Below are positions 57,140 to 64,000 of a DNA stretch of 64,000 nucleotides, one piece after another (within the stretch, counting starts at the first letter, position 1; every line of letters starts with the position of its first letter). The DNA lies in the NCBI GenBank assembly GCA_946894095.1, contig OX335659.1:6145501-6209500 (forward strand). The letters run 5' to 3'. The notes beneath the pieces are model-generated. The model saw only the letters and a program-made list of their open reading frames with translations. It did not search any database and had not been told where the DNA came from. Origin of the DNA: Incurvaria masculella (taxonomy: Eukaryota; Arthropoda; Insecta; Lepidoptera; Incurvariidae). The position numbers were made by a program, and so were the translations under genes.

Positions 57140-57690
57140 CTGCCTGTCCACTTTTAAGTTGCGAACCACTTGTCCGATTTTCATGCGGTTTTGTAACGAC
57201 TTATAGTTCGATACTTCCCATCAAATATAGGATCACTTCAGGGGTGAACAGTAGGGCAAACGTGAAAGAAGTCGGGGGAGAGAACAGTCCGCTTATAACT
57301 TGAGAACCGGTTGCCCCTTTTTGAATGCAGTTAACATACACGTAGTGCGCGCATGTTTAATAGGTGAGCAGTAGCATTAAATATGAGAGAAGTCAGGAAA
57401 TACCTTTCTTTATTTTATATACGTATTTCTTGATTCTTCCCATCAATTACAAGTCAATCATTATTACGCTGAATTACCTGAGAGGTGAGCAATAGGGTTA
57501 AATATGAGAAAAGTCGAAAAATAAAACAGTGCTATTATAAATTGAGAACCACTTGCCCTATTTGAATGCGTATACGATTGCTTGATTCTTCCCATCAATT
57601 AAAAGCCATTATTAATCACTCTCAACGACCAGGGAGGTGAGCAGTAGGGTTAAATATGGGACAAGTCGGTAATAAACCAACCATTTTTAC
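57140..57690 (+). repeat. Degenerate tandem repeat, three to four units
   Basis: The motif AGGTGAGCAGTAGGGTTAAA (with variants) occurs near 57242, 57362, 57483 and 57635, usually followed by TATGAGAAAAGTCG. A second motif, GAGAACCACTTGCCCTATTT, occurs in variants near 57165, 57301 and 57543, and GATTCTTCCCATCAATT near 57432 and 57583. Unit lengths vary (about 120-155). Confidence 0.75.
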
Positions 57691-58187
57691 GTCGTACTGA
57701 TCGCGGAGCCGCGGGCACCAAGTGGTGTGCATATTTCCAATGCGCCAGCACAAAATGAATGACACTCGTTAGCTCCTGGCCTAGCACCACTGGCCGGAGC
57801 GTGCACCGCGGGGTTAGCGGCCCGAATAATTATAATTGATGTCGCCAGTTGAGCACTAATGCGAGGTGCAGTTGTGTTGTTGTCTGTTATCTCCCCTCGC
57901 GGCCGCTGGTTTTATTTTTCTTATCGGGTGACGGCTCCGAACAAAGCACGGAGAGCGGATGTCGGCGTAATTTGGTTTTAAGTGCGCAAGGGTTGCAATT
58001 TCTGTTTCGAATATGACGTGGGAAGTGTATTGTTTGCCGGCTGAGTAATTAATTCCAAAATGAGCCCATAATTTAATGGAACACCAGGCCTAAGATAAGA
58101 ATCCGGAAGTCTTTTTTTTATTTATGAAACTATGGACAATATTTACTTTACAGTTAACAGCACATATGTAAAATCGACTACAACCAC
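57691..58187. other. GC-rich unique block
   Basis: 57770-57990 is GC-rich (CACCGCGGGGTTAGCGGCCC, TCCCCTCGCGGCCGCTGG). No frame and no repeat. It could be regulatory DNA. Confidence 0.3.
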
Positions 58188-58713
58188 TTAAGGTGGGCCT
58201 TCCCGCTCAACTCCCCATACAAACGTGAAAAGAAGATCATGCACATATTTCTTGTCAGAGATCCAAATTGTTGCTCAAAGTAGCTTTATTTGATAGAACT
58301 CATGACCATTGGCATTGTAAAATAGTGTTTGGTTTCTAAGTTATAAGGTCCGAAAGTTCAAATTTTTCGCGCGTTTTATACAATAAATTTGGAGGTGGAT
58401 TACTCAACGATAAAATAAAAGCACCTTAAAAAGATTGGTCATCAGATATACATAGCTTGTTTCATGAAGATTTATAATCTATTTGGTTTTTGTTAGATTT
58501 TTGACTACAGCCGTGGTTTACTTTTAGCTATAAGTCGTTTTTTAATTAAAATTTTCGTAAAGCTTACCAAATCAAACACAATGCGCATTGTCTGCTTTGT
58601 GGACATGTTGTATCCTCCTCATCACGGAATCTTGAAACAGAGAAAGTCCCAGAGCGCAATAGTACGGTTTTGTACGGCGAATGAGTTAGTCCCGCCGGGA
58701 AGGGCCACCTTAA
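58188..58713 (+). mobile_element. TTAA-flanked MITE, complete, 526 bp
   Basis: TTAAGGTGGGCCTTCCCGCT at the left and CGGGAAGGGCCACCTTAA at the right: an imperfect 20-bp inverted terminus that includes TTAA at each end, which fits a piggyBac-type MITE. It is the uninterrupted relative of 14000-15297. No coding capacity. Confidence 0.85.
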
Positions 58714-59116
58714 TCGTTGATCATCTAGTGAGATATCGTTGAAACAGCTAATACCTAGCTATACAAGGTTTGTCGGCAGAGGGAAACATCCAGCATACCT
58801 TTCAAGTGCATAAAGCAAGCAGGTGATAGCGAAAGCATCGCATTAGACCCCGGAGATCGACGATCTCCATGCATTAGAGTGCCTGCTACGAGACGTATGG
58901 ATGACCTCAGTAGAGGTCGTGTCGCGATCTCAACGACAGGAGAGGATTCTGCGCTACCATCAAGCACGTTCAGCTCATGCATCCGTTCTAATCACTGAAG
59001 AGGATAGGAAGTAGAAGGGGCATGTGGTCGTTACTTGCGATTCCGCAGAAAGGACAAATTGAGCATATAATCATATGGGAACCCATACATTTTAAACAAA
59101 ACAACATATTGTCATA
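58714..59116. other. No gene supported
   Basis: A minus frame of 75 codons (58755-58982) lies in unique GC-richer text. No domain recognised. Confidence 0.35.
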
Positions 59117-59530
59117 GGAAATCTAAGATTTGATAATAAAAAAAAAGGATTTTTTGTCCACTGGCCAAGGCACAATGTTGCACGGCAACTGCCATTAATA
59201 TAGCGAAATCGCCTTCCAGGCCCTAACGTTCCCCTGTGGTCAAATTTGAATATTTTTTTTGTCACTTGAAAAAGCTTCATTCTATGTCTGTGTGCTTAGA
59301 TTTTTTGTAAATATCTGTATTATTTTTAAAAAATAAAACGAAAATTAACGTAAAAAAGACAACTTTTTTTCCAATGTGAAAGGTTCATTAAAAAAAATAA
59401 AACATACAGACCTACATTTGTACAATATATTTTAGAACCCTAAATATCAAAAACTTAGTAAACACTAAGAGCTTGGAACCAGTTATCGGCCGTAGTACGG
59501 GGAATTGATAGGGTAACGACTCTCTTAACC
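59117..59530 (+). repeat. Long repeat pair with 16108-16553
   Basis: See 16108. Shares AAGGCACAATGTTGCACGGC and GAATTGATAGGGTAACGAC in order and orientation; small indels throughout. Confidence 0.8.
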
Positions 59531-59588
59531 GCTCTCAGTGTTGCTAAATCTCAAGGTCGAACACCAATGCTACCGACGCTAAAACTGA

Positions 59589-59760
59589 CGACCATGGTAA
59601 ACAAAGCTGGGTGAACAGGCAAATGAGTGATTAAATCAGATATTTAGATGCATTTCTTACCAAGCATTCTGGTAAATTTCAGCTCGCTAGGAACGTCATA
59701 TTTAATTACTTAAATTACTCACTTGCCTAATCACTCAGCGAGTTAGCAAACCATGGTAAC
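59589..59760. mobile_element. CCATGG palindromic MITE, complete
   Basis: GACCATGGTAAACAAAGCTG then GGGTGAACAGGCAAATGAGT pairs with ACTCACTTGCCTAATCACTC and AACCATGGTAAC. Same family as 13421. Confidence 0.75.
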
Positions 59761-60519
59761 CCTCTGTAATGCCGCCACAAAAAAAAAATGTCGAATATCC
59801 CCCCTAAACTATCAATGCAAGAATAGTATTATCATGGAAACTCAAAATCCTCAGCATCACATAACTGATGCATTTTTCCGCCCGCCTCAATATTTTACAA
59901 TCTTACGAAAAATATCGCTTGTAGAACTTTGTGTATGTAGGTATGTTTGCAGTTTCGTTTGAAGATAATGATCGTACATCGTTGGCACCAGTGTTGCCAG
60001 CGCATTAGAGCTCTGCGTCTGCACATTCTAACAACAATCGCACGATCAAACGTGACAGCTGAGTTTCCCGCGCGCGGCTCTGTGTTGCCATTTTATTTTA
60101 TCGATTTGTCACGGCCCGGCATTACTTTAGTCTGACAGCGGGCACAAAAGCCGTGCGACTTTATACGTTATGCACAGCGGCATATTATATTTAAACGGAC
60201 TTATGACATTGCAACGTCAATGGTATAAATAAGCCAACTGTTGTGGCATTAACATACATTTTAATGCTTCAGTCACAGGTTTCCAACTTTTGACACATAT
60301 CTTGAAACATTTAAACATGTATTGGTTATTTGGTACCAAGAGAAGAAAAGTAAACATTATTGGAATTTATTAATATTACAGTATGTTATAAAAATAGATA
60401 CTTTAATAATAGAAAGAAAATAATTTAGCTTTACTACGAGTATGAAATATTTGTATGATCAAAGCTCTTAAAATCTACGTTATAATATAAATAATAGTTG
60501 AAAGGGGAGGTAATATCGA
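59761..60519. other. No gene seen
   Basis: AT-rich; GC-richer at 59980-60160 without a domain-bearing frame. Confidence 0.4.
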
Positions 60520-60660
60520 GCGAGCCTATGGACCTGCTGTCTCCAATTTTCTAAAACTACCAATCCGTCTTAAACGTACATACCACATGTAAACATATGC
60601 GCAGACGTATTGGAGGGTTTGTGTGGGTGGGAACTGACTTGACAAACGCATTTTTAGAGC
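60520..60660 (+). repeat. Repeat pair with 18940-19085
   Basis: CTGCTGTCTCCAATTTTCTA, GCGCAGACGTATTGGAGGGT and GGTGGGAACTGACTTGACAA. Confidence 0.7.
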
Positions 60661-61520
60661 ACATTAATTGCTCGCGGTGGCGATGTTTTTGCTGTGGTGT
60701 GGCATAAGACGTGCCGCCGGATTCCCTTACAATTATATGGTCATTTTGACCATATAGCGGAGACGCGATACAGGCCGCATGCCACTTCTCCTTCCTTTTT
60801 CGTCGGTGTTATAAATATAGTCTAAGGCAGTGGGTCTACCAATTATATCACCTGATCTACATTCAGATACCCATATCTTCGACATTCTCCTCCCGTAATC
60901 AATGACTCCTACTAACACAGTTCGTATGAATAAACATACAGTTTTAACGTTTTTTCTGCATTGCGTACATTGATTGCAAAGATTGAGATGATGTAGGTAC
61001 TTGCTTAGTTCGAACTGTCCAATGTTTGAGCGCAACCCTAGTACAATACTTATATTGTAAAAGGCAGTTCTTCTCACTTAACTTGAAGATAACTTCAATA
61101 TCATAAAGGATAAGGTTAAACCAAGATTTTTTTTGTCATCAACTGTACAGCCATTACATTACAGTAACGTAGCTTATCTGGCGTAGCTCGTAATAAACTT
61201 TATTGTTGCCATAATATTCTTTCCTCTGCGGGGGAATAAACTGTCGCATGATACAAAGATAAAAGATTCGCTCACACATTCTAATTATTAAGCTCGAGAA
61301 GTTTTTATTCCATGAATATACTTCGAACTAAAATATGAAGGTATACTAAAACAAACATCTTCCGAATTTGGCCTTACTAATAACACGAGCTTATAAGGCA
61401 AGACATCTTTCCGAGTCTAACACCATATCGAATGTACAAAGATTTGTATCAGGATGCCTAGCTTATTAAAACAACTTTTGTTTTAATATAAGTTGCATAA
61501 ACCAACATCACCTTTTAATA
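60661..61520. other. Unassigned; one 114-codon minus frame
   Basis: The minus frame 60733-61077 contains a short Cys cluster (CNQCTQC) and a charged C-terminal part, but I recognise no family and no promoter. It could be chance or an exon. The remainder is AT-rich. Confidence 0.25.
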
Positions 61521-62061
61521 TTCCGGGAGGTCACGACATTTTTGGTCACGGTAAGCTGAATCTGGGTTTACATGTTAGAGACCAACCCTCCAAAGCTAAA
61601 TAAGTCAGTCTGCCTGCGCCAAGTGGTTGCGTTATCTAGATTGGCTATATAAAATAGAAGTAGGTATGTACCTACTGATGAATATGCTGATGGTCTAGGA
61701 ATATTGATACCCAATAATTATACAACAATAACCAGTCGGTTTTTCAATTAAATACTTAAATATAGGTAAAGTTATATCTGTAACCTAAATCGCCTATAAC
61801 TACGAAATGCAAACAAGTATTTGTTCAGTTTTGGTATTACAAAGTAAGTATGTACTGATACTTTCATGCTGCATTATGTGCAGCCATTTACATATATTTT
61901 TGTTGTACGATAACTACTTTTTCAGGCGCATTATCTAGGTAACGCAACCACTTGGCACAGGCAGACTGACACATTTAGCTTCAGAGGGTTGGTCTTTATC
62001 CTGTGAACCCAGTTTCAGCCATTGACGTTATCGTTACCATTTTTGTCGCGACCTCCTAGTC
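61521..62061 (+). mobile_element. TA-flanked 555-bp MITE, copy 3
   Basis: TTCCGGGAGGTCACGACATT at the left, GTCGCGACCTCCTAGTC at the right, TA at 61519-61520 and 62062-62063. 541 bp; the left arm has a short deletion relative to 17846. Confidence 0.9.
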
Positions 62062-63700
62062 TATAAGTACAGCATATGGTTTTGCTGCAGCGTAAGCCTT
62101 TGAGATAATTACATGTCAGAATTCCAAGACTCACACGCATGCAGTAGATTTCTTGTCAGTGCATTTCTTCCTCGGCGTCGCAATTATTGATTTGAAAAAA
62201 AACGTAGGTAAAATGTATCTCGATCCCATAATATGTATTTTGCATTTATAGGCAATATTATAAATGTGTATACATATCGAATAACATAGATACAGCATTT
62301 CACCATCGACTCGTCCCATTATGAGAATGATCGAGGACCACAACATAGCAGATATCTTCAACTCGTTTCAACCCACAACAGTTTCCACCGGTGCTGTGCG
62401 TGACAGATCCAGTTGCGGATCTGGGGATAAGCGAAGCGGGGCTGACGCGCCCCCACCCCCGCAGTACGCGCATAATGAATTGTGCGAGCGTAATTGTGTA
62501 TTGTCATAAATTCACACAAACTACAGCTCTTGCACGCATTAAGCAAGCCGCACATGGAGCAAGCGAATACTGTGGAGAGGGCATCAAAATAACTTTCAAG
62601 AGATTGACAACGTACCATGGAGCTTAAATCTTCCGTAGCACAACTGTTAGAAACTTTTACGCTTACTTTAATTTTCAGGGGAAAAAATATGCAACGTCAT
62701 AACTTATAAAATGTCATACCATCCTTCAAATCTTCTAGTATTTTTTTGTAAATAAGTGCATGTTTTTTTTTTTCAAATTACATATATTCGTTTTTTATAA
62801 GGCCTATCTAACAGAACATAGATATACGTATTCATCTTGAATAAAATCTTTTTTAACTACATAGATACCTATTAGCAGTTTCATTTAGTGTACATTTTTT
62901 ATTTTCAATTCTTACGATAAAAACTAAAGTTATCCAGGAAATTTGATCTCCTCCGCTATATCATATCACTCAGTATTGATGTGGTCTAGCACGAGGTATA
63001 TTTAATAAATTAGGTACCCACTAACAGCCTCGCGTGTTGGTATTACTTGTGTAATGCGAGTATAACTAGTTCTGAAAAAATGTTTCATTTTCAACAGACA
63101 TTTTAAATCAACCACAAGCTCACAAAGCCCGATGATGTAAATATTTTAACGAAATTAACACGCATTAATACGTATTCCTAATATTATTGCGTACTACTTT
63201 ATTAAGAAAGTAATTACTGAATGTAAAGGCTCACCTATATTAATGTCATCGGGTCGCTGTTAAATTGTCAATCACAAAATAAAGGCAAAACAATAACATC
63301 TTTAATATTCCTCGTCAGCCTTAGAAACCCATTGGCGCGAAGCCTTGGTGTTTGATCATCGAGGTTGAGTCACAATTGCCGCGACCTATCGGGTTCTCGA
63401 AAGATAGTAGTCCTACCGTTGAGACTGACCGTGGTCCGGTTTCTACATACATATAATGATAGAACACTGTTCCTTACCGACTAGGTGGCTATCTGACAAA
63501 TAATCCGCGCCCCTTGGAAGAAGGCCCCTTTTTTAATCGAGGTCGGGAGAGTCTACGTCCTGTAGTAAAGGGCCGTGCCGTTTAATCCGGTGGCCCTGGT
63601 GACCTGCATAGGCCGCCGCAGCCGGTCACCAAGTTTCCTCGTTCCTAAAGTACAACCCACTCGGCGCTCTCTAATCGCATTTAATTTATTGATTAACTTA
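62062..63700. other. No gene seen
   Basis: A GC-rich patch at 62385-62470 carries overlapping frames without domains. 63300-63620 is unique, average GC. Nothing supported. Confidence 0.4.
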
Positions 63701-63896
63701 TATTATTATTTTACGTTTACGGATAAACAGTGTTCAGCTTACTTACTTAGCTCGACGTCATGACATCTGACTGGACGAGGCGTCAGAGGTCCTCCAGGTC
63801 GCGTCGCGAATCCTGATGATGTCCACAGCGTGGTGGACGAAACGTCGAGCTAAGTAAGCAAGCTGAACACTGTTTGTCCGTAAACGTAAAATAATA
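63701..63896. repeat. Foldback with 55-bp arms
   Basis: ATTATTTTACGTTTACGGAT then AAACAGTGTTCAGCTTACTT at the left; AAGTAAGCAAGCTGAACACT then GTTTGTCCGTAAACGTAAAA at the right. Arms are about 90-95% identical around a GC-rich centre of about 85 bases that includes GACGAAACGTCGAGC. It could be the end of a larger element beyond the window or a MITE. Confidence 0.75.
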
Positions 63897-64000
63897 TGTC
63901 GAACAACAGTGAAAATGTTAACAAAAATAACTTATATTAGTCCTAAACTCTTTTGATGATTTGTTTTCCTTTGCAAAAGTCCCACAGCACAAACATTAAA

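Overview
The window looks like repeat-rich, AT-biased intergenic or intronic DNA from an insect, most probably a moth or butterfly. That assignment is my inference. It rests on several dispersed repeats I recognise as typical of Lepidoptera: the ACCGGCCAAGTGCGAGTCGG repeat, a Helitron-like repeat ending in a GCCCGT..ACGGGC hairpin plus CTAG, and repeats ending near 'GTTCAG..TATAATAT'. RTE-type LINE tails, many terminal-inverted-repeat MITEs and a tRNA/5S-related SINE family point the same way. I found no complete cellular protein-coding gene, no functional rRNA or tRNA gene and no CRISPR array. No open frame exceeds 166 codons. The only frames with recognisable content are decayed transposon pieces: two RTE-LINE C-termini (19413-19860, 51108-51345) and one C-terminal transposon-like fragment (8378-8554).

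Layout. Positions 1-6515 form the most striking block. Two nearly identical inverted arms (1-545 and 5945-6513) enclose a second, older inverted repeat (about 1208-1445 and 4735-4965). That inner pair encloses about five tandem units of roughly 640 bp, each carrying a copy of the head of the ACCGGCC dispersed repeat. From 7 to 17 kb there are isolated MITEs (two TTAA-flanked families and a palindromic CCATGG family), one foldback nested inside another element, and shared repeat pairs. From 17 to 21.8 kb there is a denser mosaic: an in-frame 42-bp minisatellite, a 555-bp TA-flanked MITE, CAGAG-type MITEs, a LINE tail and 5S-headed SINE remnants. From 22 to 41 kb the sequence is mostly AT-rich and featureless, interrupted by a Helitron-like element with a SINE nested in it, further MITEs and dispersed repeats. 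From 41.9 to 56 kb is a SINE-rich stretch of about a dozen copies. From 57 to 64 kb there are a degenerate tandem array, a complete TTAA MITE, further repeat copies and a terminal foldback.

How the parts relate. Nothing here forms an operon or pathway. The relationships are between repeat copies: three copies of one TA-MITE; two heads (tRNA-like or 5S-rRNA-derived) on one SINE body; at least eight copies of the ACCGGCC repeat plus its head amplified in the 640-bp array; and nested insertions that give a relative chronology. Coordinates of repeat edges are by eye and usually good to about 5-20 bp. GC-rich unique blocks (13.0, 31.9, 42.8, 51.5, 53.2 and 57.8 kb) are the best places to look for promoters or first exons of genes whose bodies lie elsewhere.
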